Source of the DNA: Moraxella caviae
GTDB taxonomy: Bacteria > Pseudomonadota > Gammaproteobacteria > Pseudomonadales > Moraxellaceae
Length of the DNA: 25,905 nt
Direction: 5' to 3'
Assembly (NCBI RefSeq): GCF_002014985.1
Contig: NZ_MUXU01000067.1
Location: forward strand, 1-25,905
Position 1 is the stretch's first letter; each line of letters starts with the position of its first letter. The notes under the pieces were generated by a model that saw only the letters and a list, made by a program, of their open reading frames with translations, ran no database searches and was not told the DNA's origin. The translations under genes and the position numbers were made by a program. Below are positions 13,806 to 22,188 of this stretch, in pieces.

Positions 13806-14771
13806 TTATACCAAGCCCAGCGCTTCCACCAGCTCTTTGTTTGGCTTGACTTTATTCATGGTGTAAAAATGCAGGCTTGGCACGCCTTCACGAATCAAGT
13901 GTTCGCACAGTTTTAGCACCACTTCAAAGCCAAACGCACGGATTGATTTGCTGTCATCGCCATATTCGGCAAGCTGCTTTCTGATGTAGCGTGGCACGTC
14001 TGCGCCTGCGCTGTCGGCAAAGCGAATCAGATTGCTGGCGTTGGTGATTGGCATGATGCCAGCGGTGAGTTCAAATTTATCCAAATCCACGCCACGCGCC
14101 GCTACTTTGTCGCGCAGGTACAGATAGCTTTCTGGGTTGTAGAAAAACTGCGTAATCGCACCTGCCGCACCTGCGTGATGCTTGGCGACCAAATTATCAA
14201 TGTCTTGGCTGAAGTTTTTCGCCTGTGGGTGCATTTCTGGATAGGCAGCAACTTTGACGGTGAAATGATCGCCAGAATGCTCACGGATAAATTTCACCAA
14301 ATCCACCGCAAAAGGCAGCTCGCCCATGTTCACCTGACCGCTTGGCAAATCGCCACGCAGCGCCACCAAACGTGTTACGCCAATGGCTTTATAGATGTTT
14401 AAAAGCTCGCCAATCTCAGCTTTGCTGTCGCCAATGCACGACAAATGCGGCGCAATCGGTGTATCGCTGCGTGCCAGCAGATTTTTGACAATGCCAAGTG
14501 TGGTGTCGCGTGTGCTGCCGCCTGCGCCATAAGTAACGCTAAAATATTGCGGATTTAAGGTGTTTAATTCATCAAAAGTTTGCGTGAGCTTTTCTTGGGC
14601 GTCTGCGGTTTTGGCAGGAAAAAACTCAAAAGAAAACTTCGGCTTATGCGATGGCGCAGCTTGGCTTGCGGCTGATTGCACGCCTTTTGCCAAATGATTG
14701 CCCAAATCAGTTTTTAGCGATTTTGCCAAAGTTTCCAAGGCGGCAAGTTGGTCTAGGAATTGTTGGTTCAT
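13806..14771 (-). CDS. metF: 5,10-methylenetetrahydrofolate reductase
   Basis: MetF is a flavoprotein that reduces methylene-THF to methyl-THF, the methyl donor for methionine synthesis. The 321 residues hold FSFEFFPAK (Glu49 is the expected catalytic acid), VTYGAGGSTRD, TPIAPHLSCIG, RLVALRGDLPSG, AAYPEMHPQA, AGAAGAITQFFYNPE and TAGIMPI. It is about 25 residues longer than E. coli MetF because of an N-terminal helix (LAALETLAKSLKTDLGNHLAKG). The gene lies downstream of ahcY on the same strand. The 243-bp gap holds three inverted repeats, so metF probably has its own control. Confidence 0.95.
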   Translation of the reverse strand: MNQQFLDQLAALETLAKSLKTDLGNHLAKGVQSAASQAAPSHKPKFSFEFFPAKTADAQEKLTQTFDELNTLNPQYFSVTYGAGGSTRDTTLGIVKNLLARSDTPIAPHLSCIGDSKAEIGELLNIYKAIGVTRLVALRGDLPSGQVNMGELPFAVDLVKFIREHSGDHFTVKVAAYPEMHPQAKNFSQDIDNLVAKHHAGAAGAITQFFYNPESYLYLRDKVAARGVDLDKFELTAGIMPITNASNLIRFADSAGADVPRYIRKQLAEYGDDSKSIRAFGFEVVLKLCEHLIREGVPSLHFYTMNKVKPNKELVEALGLV

Positions 14772-14824
14772 GATGATTTCTTGATTGTGTGATAATTTTA
14801 GATGATAAGGTGTTAGGTTTGTGT

Positions 14825-14867
14825 TTTGCCAAATTTATTCGTTTTGTTGCTGGTTAAATTTGGCAAA
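14825..14867. repeat. 13-bp perfect inverted repeat upstream of metF
   Basis: TTTGCCAAATTTA (14825-14837) and TAAATTTGGCAAA (14855-14867) are perfect complements 17 bp apart. The pair sits 54 bp upstream of the metF ATG and is AT-rich enough to be an operator or an RNA hairpin in the leader. Both arms carry the 8-mer TTTGCCAA that recurs over the window. Confidence 0.75.
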
Positions 14868-14902
14868 GCGCACAAATATATTTTGGAAAGTAAGCGTGAA
14901 AA

Positions 14903-14947
14903 CGTGCGTTTTTAAAACGTTGGGTTTTAAAAAACGTTTAAAGCACG
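14903..14947. repeat. Second inverted repeat between ahcY and metF
   Basis: GTTTTTAAAAC (14908-14918) is nearly complementary to GTTTTAAAAAAC (14924-14935), and CGTGC (14903-14907) to GCACG (14943-14947) outside it. The structure could cap the metF promoter region or form part of the ahcY 3' end. Confidence 0.55.
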
Positions 14948-14949
14948 CA

Positions 14950-15000
14950 AACAAGCTGGCTTGACAGCAATTATTCAAACCTATTCAAACCCAGCTTGTT
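14950..15000 (-). terminator. Possible terminator-like hairpin after ahcY
   Basis: AACAAGCTGG (14950-14959) and CCAGCTTGTT (14991-15000) pair perfectly 15 bp after the ahcY stop codon. The 31-nt loop and lack of a strong T run make it a weak intrinsic terminator; it may instead protect the mRNA end. Confidence 0.4.
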
Positions 15001-15014
15001 ATTTGCTTGTACTT

Positions 15015-16391
15015 TTAGTACTTATAACTCTCCGCCTTAAACGGGCCATCAACCGCCACGCCTAGGTATTTGGCTTGCTCTTCGGTGAGTTTGGTCATCA
15101 CGCCATTAAAGCCTGCCACCATAGCGGCAGCGACTTCTTCGTCCAGTTTTTTCGGCAAAACTTTAACGTACACTTGGCGAGTGGCAGCGTCTTGGTCGGC
15201 AAATTTTTCAGCAAATAGGTGCATTTGCGCCAGCACTTGGTTGGCAAATGAGCCGTCCATCACACGAGAAGGGTGGCCTGTGGCGTTGCCCAGATTGACA
15301 AGGCGACCTTCGGCAAGCAAAATCAGATAATCATCGTCTGCATTGGAGCGGAACACTTGATGAACTTGCGGTTTGACTTCTTCCCAGCGCCAGTTATCAC
15401 GCATGAATTGGGTGTCAATTTCGGTGTCAAAATGTCCGATGTTACACACCACCGCGCCTTTTTTCAAGGCGGCAAGCATATGGCGGTCGCAAACGTGGTA
15501 GTTGCCTGTGGTGGTAACAATCAAATCGGTGTCGGCAAGTAGGGCGGTGTTAATGCCTGCTGCGCTGTTGGTGTTTTCGCCATTGATATAAGGCGACACC
15601 ACTTCAAAGCCGTCCATGCACGCTTGCATGGCGCAGATTGGGTCAATCTCAGACACACGCACAATCATGCCTTCTTGGCGAAGCGATTGCGCCGAGCCTT
15701 TGCCCACATCGCCATAGCCAATCACCAGCGCACGGCGACCAGACAGCAGCATATCGGTGGCACGTTTAATCGCATCGTTTAGTGAGTGGCGGCAGCCGTA
15801 TTTGTTGTCGTTTTTGGACTTAGTAACGGCATCATTGACGTTAATCGCAGGGACTTTTAGCGTACCATTGGCAAGCATTTCAATCAAGCGATGAACGCCT
15901 GTGGTGGTCTCTTCTGAAATGCCGTGAATGCGCTCTAGCATTTGTGGGTATTTGTCGTGAATCAGGGCGGTCAAATCGCCACCGTCATCAAGAATTAGGT
16001 TTGCGTCCCACAGCGCGCCATCTTTGTGGATTTGCTGCTCTAGACACCAAACATACTCTTCTTCGGTTTCGCCTTTCCAAGCAAAAACAGGAATGCCAGC
16101 AGCGGCAATGGCAGCAGCAGCGTGGTCTTGGGTGCTAAAAATGTTGCACGACGTCCAGCGAACTTCTGCGCCTAGCGCTACTAAAGTTTCAATCAGCACG
16201 GCTGTCTGAATGGTCATGTGGATACAGCCGACAATCTTTGCGCCCGCCAAAGGCTGTGCGTCTTGATAACGCTTACGAAGTCCCATCAAAGCAGGCATTT
16301 CTGCTTCGGCAAGTTTGATTTCTTTGCGGCCAAAATCAGCAAGAGTGATGTCAGCAACTTTATAATCGGTGAAATTTGACACTGCGTTCAT
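15015..16391 (-). CDS. ahcY: S-adenosylhomocysteine hydrolase (adenosylhomocysteinase)
   Basis: AhcY splits S-adenosylhomocysteine into adenosine and homocysteine, clearing the inhibitor left by methyltransferases. It uses bound NAD. The 458-residue protein shows [86 protein letters not shown], the NAD loop [22 protein letters not shown] and the C-terminal PFKAESYKY, whose last Lys-Tyr reach into the partner subunit. Length is usual for the bacterial type. AAGGA lies upstream of ATG 16391. It has a strong promoter and a leader of about 120 nt. Its neighbour metF serves the same methionine cycle. Confidence 0.96.
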   Translation of the reverse strand: MNAVSNFTDYKVADITLADFGRKEIKLAEAEMPALMGLRKRYQDAQPLAGAKIVGCIHMTIQTAVLIETLVALGAEVRWTSCNIFSTQDHAAAAIAAAGIPVFAWKGETEEEYVWCLEQQIHKDGALWDANLILDDGGDLTALIHDKYPQMLERIHGISEETTTGVHRLIEMLANGTLKVPAINVNDAVTKSKNDNKYGCRHSLNDAIKRATDMLLSGRRALVIGYGDVGKGSAQSLRQEGMIVRVSEIDPICAMQACMDGFEVVSPYINGENTNSAAGINTALLADTDLIVTTTGNYHVCDRHMLAALKKGAVVCNIGHFDTEIDTQFMRDNWRWEEVKPQVHQVFRSNADDDYLILLAEGRLVNLGNATGHPSRVMDGSFANQVLAQMHLFAEKFADQDAATRQVYVKVLPKKLDEEVAAAMVAGFNGVMTKLTEEQAKYLGVAVDGPFKAESYKY

Positions 16392-16512
16392 ACAGTTTTC
16401 CTTAAAATAAATGTTTAAAAAATTAAAAACGCAGATGTCGTTGTTTTATGGTTGTCATCACCAAACCAAGCCTGACTTAAAAAAGACGCAACATCTCTTG
16501 GCATAAATTAAA
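16392..16512 (-). promoter_or_regulatory. Foldable 5' leader of ahcY (candidate regulatory RNA)
   Basis: The predicted leader contains AGATGT (16496-16491 on the minus strand) pairing with ACATCT (16438-16433). Inside are two overlapping pairings: GTCA (16476-16473) with TGAC (16457-16454), and TGGTT (16468-16464) with AACCA (16453-16449). These exclude each other or form a pseudoknot. SAH or SAM riboswitches are known at such genes, but I do not recognise a known consensus. Confidence 0.35.
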
Positions 16513-16518
16513 CCTAAT

Positions 16519-16547
16519 ATTATAAAACAATCTACACAAAATTTCAA
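16519..16547 (-). promoter_or_regulatory. Promoter of ahcY
   Basis: TTGAAA (-35, 16547-16542) and a consensus TATAAT (-10, 16524-16519) are separated by exactly 17 bp on the minus strand. The -35 box lies just after the terminator of the TonB-receptor gene. Confidence 0.7.
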
Positions 16548-16550
16548 AGA

Positions 16551-16574
16551 AAAAGCCCCGAAATTGGGGCTTTT
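16551..16574 (-). terminator. Terminator of the TonB-receptor gene
   Basis: AAAAGCCCC (16551-16559) pairs with GGGGCTTTT (16566-16574) around a 6-nt loop. On the minus strand it is followed by TTCTTT. It lies 35 bp after the stop codon at 16609. Confidence 0.88.
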
Positions 16575-16608
16575 GCGGTGAATTTATCCGATGATAAATC
16601 GCTTGGGT

Positions 16609-18477
16609 TTAGTAGCTGAACGTCAAACCTGCTGAAGTAAAGCGTCCGCCATTGACGTACCAGCCATTGCCCAAGTTGTCCACTTGTCTGTTCTCAACGT
16701 TACCGATGTTTTCAATATTGGCAAAGAATTTCACGTGTGGATTGATTTGCCAGTAGCCGCCAACATCAACGCTCACATAGCCCGGCACTTTGACGGTGTT
16801 GTTGCCATTAGCATAAGCACCAGTGCGCGCCACCAAAGCGACGTTTGCGCCGTATTGTTCATTAGCAACGCCAGCGCCCAACGTGAAGGTTTGTTTTGGA
16901 CGATATGCCAATTCTTTGCCTGTGGCTTTATTTTCAGTTTCTACATAGCCGTATTCAGCATTGATAAAGTAGTCATCTTTTTGCCATTTCACGCCAGCTT
17001 CACCGCCTGTCATGGTCGCTTCGTTGATGTTCACATAAGTAAAATTTGGGTAGGCGGATTGATAAGCAATCAAATTATCCACTTCGGTGTGATACGCAGA
17101 AATATAGGCTTTGGTGTGTTTGCCGATGTTTTGGTCAAAGCCGATTTCATAGCTTAGGCTTTCTTCTGGTTTTAAATCAGGATTGCCATAAGTGTTGCCC
17201 CATTGACCTTCGCTAAAATAATAAAGCTCTGTCAAAGCAGGCGCACGAAATGCTGAACCGATGTTCACGTAAGCGCTTGAATTTGGCGTGAAGTGATAAC
17301 GCACCGCACCTTGACCTACGGTGTGATTGCCAAAGCGTTCGTTATCTTCTAGGCGCACGCCAAGCTGGGTGTTGAATTTGTCATCATTGTACTGATGTTG
17401 CAAATAATAACCATAAGAATCGTTGCTTTGCTTGCCGTCTTTGACATCGCCGCTTTTAAATGTTGCGTCTAGATAGCTTACGCCTGCCAAGATGTTTTGG
17501 TTTGGCGTAAATTGCCATTTGACATTGACATCGCCTTCTTTGTTTTGAGTGTCAAAGTGATTTGGGTTGTCGTCAATGACTTGTTGGTCGTCTTTAAAAT
17601 CTGAATAACGTGCAGAAACTTTAATTTGCTCGTTGATGTCGTAGCTGGCTTTGGCGTTTACTAGACGGTTTTCAAAATGACGCTCGGCATTGTTTTGTTT
17701 GGTTTTGCGGTGATAATATTGGCTTACGCCTTCGTTTTGGCTGATGGCGATGCTGGCGTCTAGGCGGTCTTTGTCGTAGCCGATTTTAGCGCCATAGCCT
17801 TTTTGGTCGTAGCTGGCATTTTGGTTGCGTCCTTGATTGCTCAAAACGCGCGTGCCGTCTGATTCTAATCTTTGACCATGTACGCTGGCGTATAGACCAT
17901 TGTCCGCGACCAAATCGGCTTTTACGATGGCTTTGTAAGTGTCATTTTCACCGCCTACGCCTGTGATTTGTACGCCTGATTTTTTCGGTGTCAGTGAGCG
18001 CATTTGAATCACGCCGCCGATGGCGTCTGCACCGTGCTGTACAGAAGCTGGGCCTTTGACGATTTCAATTTGATTAACGTCTGTCAAATCAAAAAACGCA
18101 GGATACAGCGGCGCAAGATGGTTTTGGCTGTTTAGGCGTGCACCATCTTTTAGTACCAAGGTGTGATTGGCGTTTGAGCCGCGTGTTGCGATTTCAGAAA
18201 TCTGACCGATACCACCTGATTGCTTGATAGAAATGCCAGCGTCTTTTTGTAGTTCACTGGCAAGATTTTGCGTAGGATTTTCGTGGATTTCACGCTCGCC
18301 AATCACCGTTACGCGCGCTGGAATTTGGCTGACACGCTCATCTAGGCGAGTGGCTGTTACCACCACAGGATCAAGCATAGCCACAGGCTCTTGGCTGTCT
18401 GCGTCATTGGCAAAAGCAGGCAAGGCAGCAACGGAAAAAGCAGCGATGATACTGCGGCGCAAAGTTAAATTTGACAT
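16609..18477 (-). CDS. TonB-dependent outer-membrane receptor, BtuB-like
   Basis: This 622-residue receptor imports a scarce nutrient across the outer membrane using TonB energy. The start chosen is ATG 18477 (MSNLTLRRS), which gives a signal peptide of about 23 residues ending AFA; the frame is open 57 bp further, but that would spoil the signal. A TonB box-like DPVVVTA (36-42) is followed by the plug (RVTVIGEREI, ATRGSNANHTLVLKDG, IEIVKGPASVQHGADAIGGVIQ) and a 22-strand-type barrel with FRAPALTELYY and NPDLKPEESLSYEIGF. It ends in LTFSY with a terminal aromatic residue, as outer-membrane proteins do. BtuB-like size and plug suggest cobalamin, but metal chelates are possible. TATAAT (18580-18575) lies upstream without a good -35, as in regulated promoters. 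I see no cobalamin riboswitch or clear Fur box. Confidence 0.88.
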   Translation of the reverse strand: MSNLTLRRSIIAAFSVAALPAFANDADSQEPVAMLDPVVVTATRLDERVSQIPARVTVIGEREIHENPTQNLASELQKDAGISIKQSGGIGQISEIATRGSNANHTLVLKDGARLNSQNHLAPLYPAFFDLTDVNQIEIVKGPASVQHGADAIGGVIQMRSLTPKKSGVQITGVGGENDTYKAIVKADLVADNGLYASVHGQRLESDGTRVLSNQGRNQNASYDQKGYGAKIGYDKDRLDASIAISQNEGVSQYYHRKTKQNNAERHFENRLVNAKASYDINEQIKVSARYSDFKDDQQVIDDNPNHFDTQNKEGDVNVKWQFTPNQNILAGVSYLDATFKSGDVKDGKQSNDSYGYYLQHQYNDDKFNTQLGVRLEDNERFGNHTVGQGAVRYHFTPNSSAYVNIGSAFRAPALTELYYFSEGQWGNTYGNPDLKPEESLSYEIGFDQNIGKHTKAYISAYHTEVDNLIAYQSAYPNFTYVNINEATMTGGEAGVKWQKDDYFINAEYGYVETENKATGKELAYRPKQTFTLGAGVANEQYGANVALVARTGAYANGNNTVKVPGYVSVDVGGYWQINPHVKFFANIENIGNVENRQVDNLGNGWYVNGGRFTSAGLTFSY

Positions 18478-18838
18478 AAAAATACCTAAATCATCTGATG
18501 AATATTTTGACACACAAAAGCGCAACCAAAACAATAAAAAATAACAAAAAAGAAAGGGTTGTTAAAGACTGCTTATTATACCTAAAAATAATTTCAACTT
18601 ATAAAAAAATACTTGAAAAATTTTCATGTTAGGTTGAGCAAAATTAAAAACACTTGGAACGAACTTGGTAAAAATGCTGCTTGGCTTGAGTTTACGCCAT
18701 AAACTTGATAGCATGGGCGCTTGATGGCTTTTTAATTTGACGTTTAGCCTAGATGATTTTTGCTTTAAAATCGGCTTTGGTCTGAACTCAAATGCTTTTT
18801 ACGCCAAAACAGCCGCATCAAAACAAGCAGGATAATTC
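18478..18838. other. Divergent intergenic stretch between TonB receptor and MscS-type gene
   Basis: This AT-rich interval of about 360 bp has no supported gene. It holds a TATAAT (18575-18580, minus strand) for the receptor. On the plus strand AGGA lies 8 bp before the channel ATG. A possible -35 (TTGACG near 18739) has no well-spaced -10. I see no riboswitch. Confidence 0.55.
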
Positions 18839-20572
18839 ATGATAAAAACCGCTCAACACACCACGAAATTAGCCGCTCATCATGCCATGCACAGTCGGTT
18901 TGATGACAAATCCACAGCCAAACGCCTTGTGTTTCGGTTGATTGCGCCTTTGCTGATTGTGGTTTTGGCGTTTGGGGCGATGTTTAGCGTGCAGGCAGCT
19001 TCGGTTGCCAGTGCCTTGACGGGCGATGAAGCGCAAAGCGTGCAAGCGAGCAAAGACAGCTTTGGACGAGATACGCCGCGCGGCACGGTGCAGGGCTTTA
19101 TCCGTGCGATTGCCAATCACGATAATGAGCTTGCGGCAAATTATCTGGACGGACGGTTTTTGGCAAATACCGACACGCCAAATGCCGAAATCGTTACACG
19201 GCTAAAAAATGCGCTGGACGCAGGCGGTAAACTTGACCCTGATTTGCAAATCAGCGGCGCAGCAGACGGCAACTTATCGGATAATTTGCCTGCCGACATT
19301 GATAAAGTTGGTACGATTCATTTGATGAATCAGCAGTTTGATATTTTGCTTGCCAAGCGTGTGAGCGATGATGGCGTGGTGTTTTGGCAATTTGCAGGCG
19401 AGACGCTGGAAAAATTGCCGAGCGACACGCGCCAAACGCCCACATTGGCGCAGCGATTTGGCGTGGACAAGCTGGGCGATGGCGTGCTTGGCAGTAATGT
19501 CAATGGCGTGTTTGGCGTGAAATCTGGCGAGCTGGTGGCGCTTTTGATGCTGGTGCTGATGCTGGGCGTGGTGGTGTACGCGGCGGTGTGGGTGCTGTAT
19601 GGCGTGTGGAAAGTGGGCTATGTGAGCCTGCGCAAAAAGGAATTTCGTGTTACGCCAAAGATTATTCTGCCTTTGACGGTGATTATCGTGTCGTTTTTGC
19701 TGCCTGAAGCGATGGTGCGGCTTGGCGTGCCAGTAACATTAAGAAGCTCTTTTGGGCGAGTGAACGAGATTTTGGCGTGGGGAGCGGCGGCGTGGCTGGC
19801 TTTGCGCCTGCTGGACGCACTGTTCAACCGTGCCGAAGCGCGCAGTTTGCGCCTAAATCGCCCTGAGCAGGTGTCTATTTTAAATCTGCTGCGCAAAATT
19901 GCCAAGGTGCTGATGCTGATTTTGGCGATGATTATTATTTTTGGCAACTTAGGCTTTGATTTGACGACAGGGATTGCCGCGCTGGGTGTGGGCGGTTTGG
20001 CGCTTGCTTTTGGTGCGCAAAAAACCATTGAAAACTTGATTGGTTCGGTGGTTGTGGTGGCTGACCGTCCTGTGCGTGTGGGCGATTATTGCCGTTTTGG
20101 CACGATGGAAGGCACGGTGATTGACATCGGCATTCGCTCAACACGCCTGCGCACGCTCAATCGCACCATCGTAACCGTGCCAAATGGTGAGTTTAGTGCG
20201 CTGCAAATTGAAAACTACGCCAAGCGTGATATGTTCTACTTTTTTCATAATTTGTACCTAAAACGCAGCGCCAATCCGAGAGAAATTGGTAGACTTATCA
20301 AAGACTTGCAAGAATTTTTAGAAAGACATCCGTACGTCAATGACGAATGGACGCTGGTGCGCCTAAGCGAGCTGCGCCAAGATTGCTATGTGGTGGAAAT
20401 GCGCTGCTATGTGGCGACTTTGGACGTGAGCGAATTTTATGTCAAGCAAAGCGAAATGCTGATTGATGTGCTGCACAAAGTGAGCGAATACGACGTAGAG
20501 CACGCCTTGCCAAGCCAAGAAATCGCCATCAAAACGGACGCAGATGCTAAGGTGGACGATTTGGCGCAGTAG
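18839..20572 (+). CDS. MscS-family mechanosensitive ion channel, long form
   Basis: MscS channels open under membrane tension and let solutes escape during osmotic downshock. The 577 residues are about twice the E. coli MscS length. A signal or first helix (about 30-51) leads to a periplasmic domain of about 170 residues (RGTVQGFIRAIANHDNELAANYLDGR, KRVSDDGVVFWQFAGETLEKLP). Several membrane helices follow, and then the pore helix and beta domain: GIAALGVGGLALAFGAQKTIENLIGSV (from about residue 378), VRVGDYCRFGTMEGTVIDIGIRSTRLRTLNRTIVTVPNGEF. The C-terminal alpha/beta part ends at about 560. The N-terminal domain could sense or gate, but this is not known. It is a single gene with good ribosome site AGGA. 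Confidence 0.9.
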   Translation: MIKTAQHTTKLAAHHAMHSRFDDKSTAKRLVFRLIAPLLIVVLAFGAMFSVQAASVASALTGDEAQSVQASKDSFGRDTPRGTVQGFIRAIANHDNELAANYLDGRFLANTDTPNAEIVTRLKNALDAGGKLDPDLQISGAADGNLSDNLPADIDKVGTIHLMNQQFDILLAKRVSDDGVVFWQFAGETLEKLPSDTRQTPTLAQRFGVDKLGDGVLGSNVNGVFGVKSGELVALLMLVLMLGVVVYAAVWVLYGVWKVGYVSLRKKEFRVTPKIILPLTVIIVSFLLPEAMVRLGVPVTLRSSFGRVNEILAWGAAAWLALRLLDALFNRAEARSLRLNRPEQVSILNLLRKIAKVLMLILAMIIIFGNLGFDLTTGIAALGVGGLALAFGAQKTIENLIGSVVVVADRPVRVGDYCRFGTMEGTVIDIGIRSTRLRTLNRTIVTVPNGEFSALQIENYAKRDMFYFFHNLYLKRSANPREIGRLIKDLQEFLERHPYVNDEWTLVRLSELRQDCYVVEMRCYVATLDVSEFYVKQSEMLIDVLHKVSEYDVEHALPSQEIAIKTDADAKVDDLAQ

Positions 20573-20642
20573 GTTTGTGCGGTGATTTGGCAGGCTGGCT
20601 TTTGCAAGGTGTGAGGCGTAAGTTTTCTTGTTTTGCCAAACG

Positions 20643-20651
20643 TGTTACAAT
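20643..20651 (+). promoter_or_regulatory. Extended -10 promoter of the TatD-family gene
   Basis: TGTTACAAT fits an extended -10 (TGnTAnAAT type). No good -35 precedes it. It would give a leader of about 85 nt before the ATG at 20745. Confidence 0.4.
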
Positions 20652-20744
20652 GTGCGGCTGATTTTGGCATTAGAGTGCGGTTTTAATTTGGCTTGCTTTT
20701 AAAACAACTTGCCAATTATTTATTTAAATTCAATGAGTTAACTT

Positions 20745-21524
20745 ATGTTTACAGACAGTCATTGTCATCTGACTTATTTAAATCTTGAGCATTATGATGA
20801 CGCTTGCGATGGCTTGATTGCCGCCATGAAGCAGGCGCAAGTTTCACGCGCGATGGCGATCATGTGCCAGTTTGACGAATTTGACGACATCGCGGCGTGG
20901 ACGAGCCGCTCAGACGATACGCTTAATATCGGCATGAGCGTGGGGCTGCACCCTTGTCAGCCTGCGGAAGTGCTGGCAAGCGTAACCGAAGAAGATTTGC
21001 TCAGCCGCGTGCATGATAAGGTGTGGGCATTTGGCGAGACGGGGCTTGACTATCACTGGGACGATGGCAAAAAGGCGGCGCAAAAACACAGCTTTGCCAC
21101 GCACATTCATGCAAGCCAGCAAGCCAAAAAACCCATCATCGTACATACGCGTTCAGCTTATCATGACACGCTGGATTTGCTCATGGCTGAGCGCTGTGAG
21201 CATGGGATTATCCACTGCTTTACCGAAGATTATGCCTTTGCCAAGCGTGCGCTGGATTTGGGGCTGTACATTTCGTTTTCTGGGATTGTCAGCTTTAATA
21301 AGTCGCAAGCGCTGCGTGATGTGGCGGCAAAATTGCCATTGGATCGCATTTTGATTGAGACGGACAGTCCGTATCTTGCGCCTGTGCCAAAGCGTGGCAA
21401 GCAAAATGAGCCGACTTTTGTGCCGCATGTGGCAGCTGCTTTGGCGAAGGTTTTTGGCAAATCCGCCGAAGAAATCGGACAAATCACCAGCGACAATTTT
21501 GATCGCTTGCTTGCGGGTAAATGA
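20745..21524 (+). CDS. TatD-family metal-dependent hydrolase (YcfH-like)
   Basis: This 259-residue TIM-barrel hydrolase has the family's metal sites: DSHCHL (His6, His8), AFGETGLDYHWD, IIVHTRSAYHDTLDLL, GIIHCFTED, GLYISFSGIVSF and the final IETDSPYLAPVPKRGKQNEP. TatD proteins are 3'-5' DNases or DNA/RNA exonucleases, and YcfH is a close relative of less clear role. No holB or tmk lies beside it, unlike in many species, so context does not narrow the role. A strong terminator follows. The ribosome site is weak (GAG 9 bp upstream), yet the start ATG gives the standard MFTDSHCHL N-terminus. Confidence 0.92.
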   Translation: MFTDSHCHLTYLNLEHYDDACDGLIAAMKQAQVSRAMAIMCQFDEFDDIAAWTSRSDDTLNIGMSVGLHPCQPAEVLASVTEEDLLSRVHDKVWAFGETGLDYHWDDGKKAAQKHSFATHIHASQQAKKPIIVHTRSAYHDTLDLLMAERCEHGIIHCFTEDYAFAKRALDLGLYISFSGIVSFNKSQALRDVAAKLPLDRILIETDSPYLAPVPKRGKQNEPTFVPHVAAALAKVFGKSAEEIGQITSDNFDRLLAGK

Positions 21525-21545
21525 CGGGGTGATTTTGCGGTGATA

Positions 21546-21576
21546 AAAAGGCTTTCTTAAAAAGGAAGTCTTTTTT
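21546..21576 (+). terminator. Terminator after the TatD-family gene
   Basis: AAAAGGCTTTC (21546-21556) pairs with GGAAGTCTTTT (21564-21574) with two G-U pairs and ends in a run of six T. Confidence 0.75.
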
Positions 21577-21587
21577 GTGAAAACTTG

Positions 21588-21611
21588 TATACCAGCAAAT
21601 ATACCAGCATT
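21588..21611. repeat. 12-bp direct repeat TATACCAGCA (two copies)
   Basis: TATACCAGCAAA is followed at once by TATACCAGCATT. Short direct repeats like this are typical of integrase arm-binding sites at element ends, which fits the integrase remnant next to it. Confidence 0.5.
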
Positions 21612-21702
21612 TTTTGATTTGTGATGTTTTTATCGGTTTAATTTGGCAAAAGTGAACGAAAAGCGCATTTGTATTTGAGAGTATGCTATTTGCAAAAAAT
21701 GC

Positions 21703-21888
21703 TTAGCCATTATCACGTTCTAGGTCGTCTAGTTCTGTGCGTTCAAATTCGTAAGTCATTTTATCGCTCAGCGATTTAAAAATACTGGGTACATTTGCTA
21801 GCGTGCCGATTTCTTGGCTTGGTGGTAAAGGTGTGTCGGCTGGGTGGGTAAATTCTTTTGGCGATTTGATTTTGGTATCTGTAAGCAT
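21703..21888 (-). pseudogene. Small ORF beginning like a P4-type integrase (remnant)
   Basis: A 61-residue frame begins MLTDTKIKSPK, which is how many P4-family tyrosine integrases start (LTDTKI motif of the arm-binding domain). After that the sequence (EFTHPADTPLPPSQEIGTLANVPS, then MTYEFERTELDDLERDNG) is not recognisable as integrase and no catalytic residues are present. The ORF lies 181 bp downstream of the tRNA-Arg 3' end, the normal place for such an integrase. I read it as the stub left after most of an integrative element was lost. It may still be translated, although no clear ribosome site is visible. Confidence 0.45.
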
Positions 21889-21960
21889 GAAGTTATCTAT
21901 AATTTTGTGGTAACTCGTATAGGCTAAATTATAGGTTAATTTTATGCGTCTTGCAACGCT

Positions 21961-21990
21961 CTACCATGAACTACCACGAACTACCAAACC
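21961..21990. repeat. 10-bp tandem repeat CTACCACGAA, three units
   Basis: CTACCATGAA, CTACCACGAA and CTACCAAACC follow one another between the integrase stub and tRNA-Arg. Repeats of this size next to tRNA attachment sites usually bind the integrase arm domain. Confidence 0.6.
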
Positions 21991-22028
21991 GCCCAAAACC
22001 CTTATAAACCCATATTTTTGAAAAAATA

Positions 22029-22058
22029 AAGGCTTTTTGAACTATGCCAAAAAGCCTT
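22029..22058 (-). terminator. Terminator downstream of tRNA-Arg
   Basis: AAGGCTTTTTG (22029-22039) pairs perfectly with CAAAAAGCCTT (22048-22058) and is followed on the minus strand by TTATTTTTT. It lies 12 bp beyond the tRNA end. Confidence 0.85.
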
Positions 22059-22069
22059 GAAATGTTGTT

Positions 22070-22146
22070 TGGTGTGCTTGGCGGGAATCGAACCCGCGAC
22101 CTTCAGCTTCGGAGGCTGACACTCTATCCAACTGAGCTACAAGCAC
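22070..22146 (-). tRNA. tRNA-Arg (anticodon CCG)
   Basis: The minus strand gives a 77-nt tRNA with encoded CCA. GTGCTTG pairs with CAAGCAC in the acceptor stem, the D-arm reads TAGCTCAGTTGGATAGAG, the anticodon stem-loop is TCAGC-CTCCGAA-GCTGA with CCG as anticodon, and the T-arm is GCGGGTTCGATTCCCGC. It reads CGG codons. tRNA-Arg genes are common integration sites, and an integrase stub lies just downstream. Confidence 0.95.
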
Positions 22147-22159
22147 AAATTTTTATTTG

Positions 22160-22188
22160 ATGGTATTGTGTTTCACAAAACAAGTAAA
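22160..22188 (-). promoter_or_regulatory. Possible promoter of tRNA-Arg
   Basis: TTTACT (22188-22183) and TACCAT (22165-22160) are spaced by 17 bp on the minus strand. The -10 lies 13 bp upstream of the mature tRNA 5' end. Confidence 0.4.

Noticed and set aside
16199..16211. Neisseria-type DNA uptake sequence (GCTGTCTGAA)
   Set aside because: One inexact match inside the ahcY coding region, not repeated elsewhere in the window.
20674..20683. Haemophilus-type uptake signal (GAGTGCGGT)
   Set aside because: A single partial match; far too rare to be a signal here.
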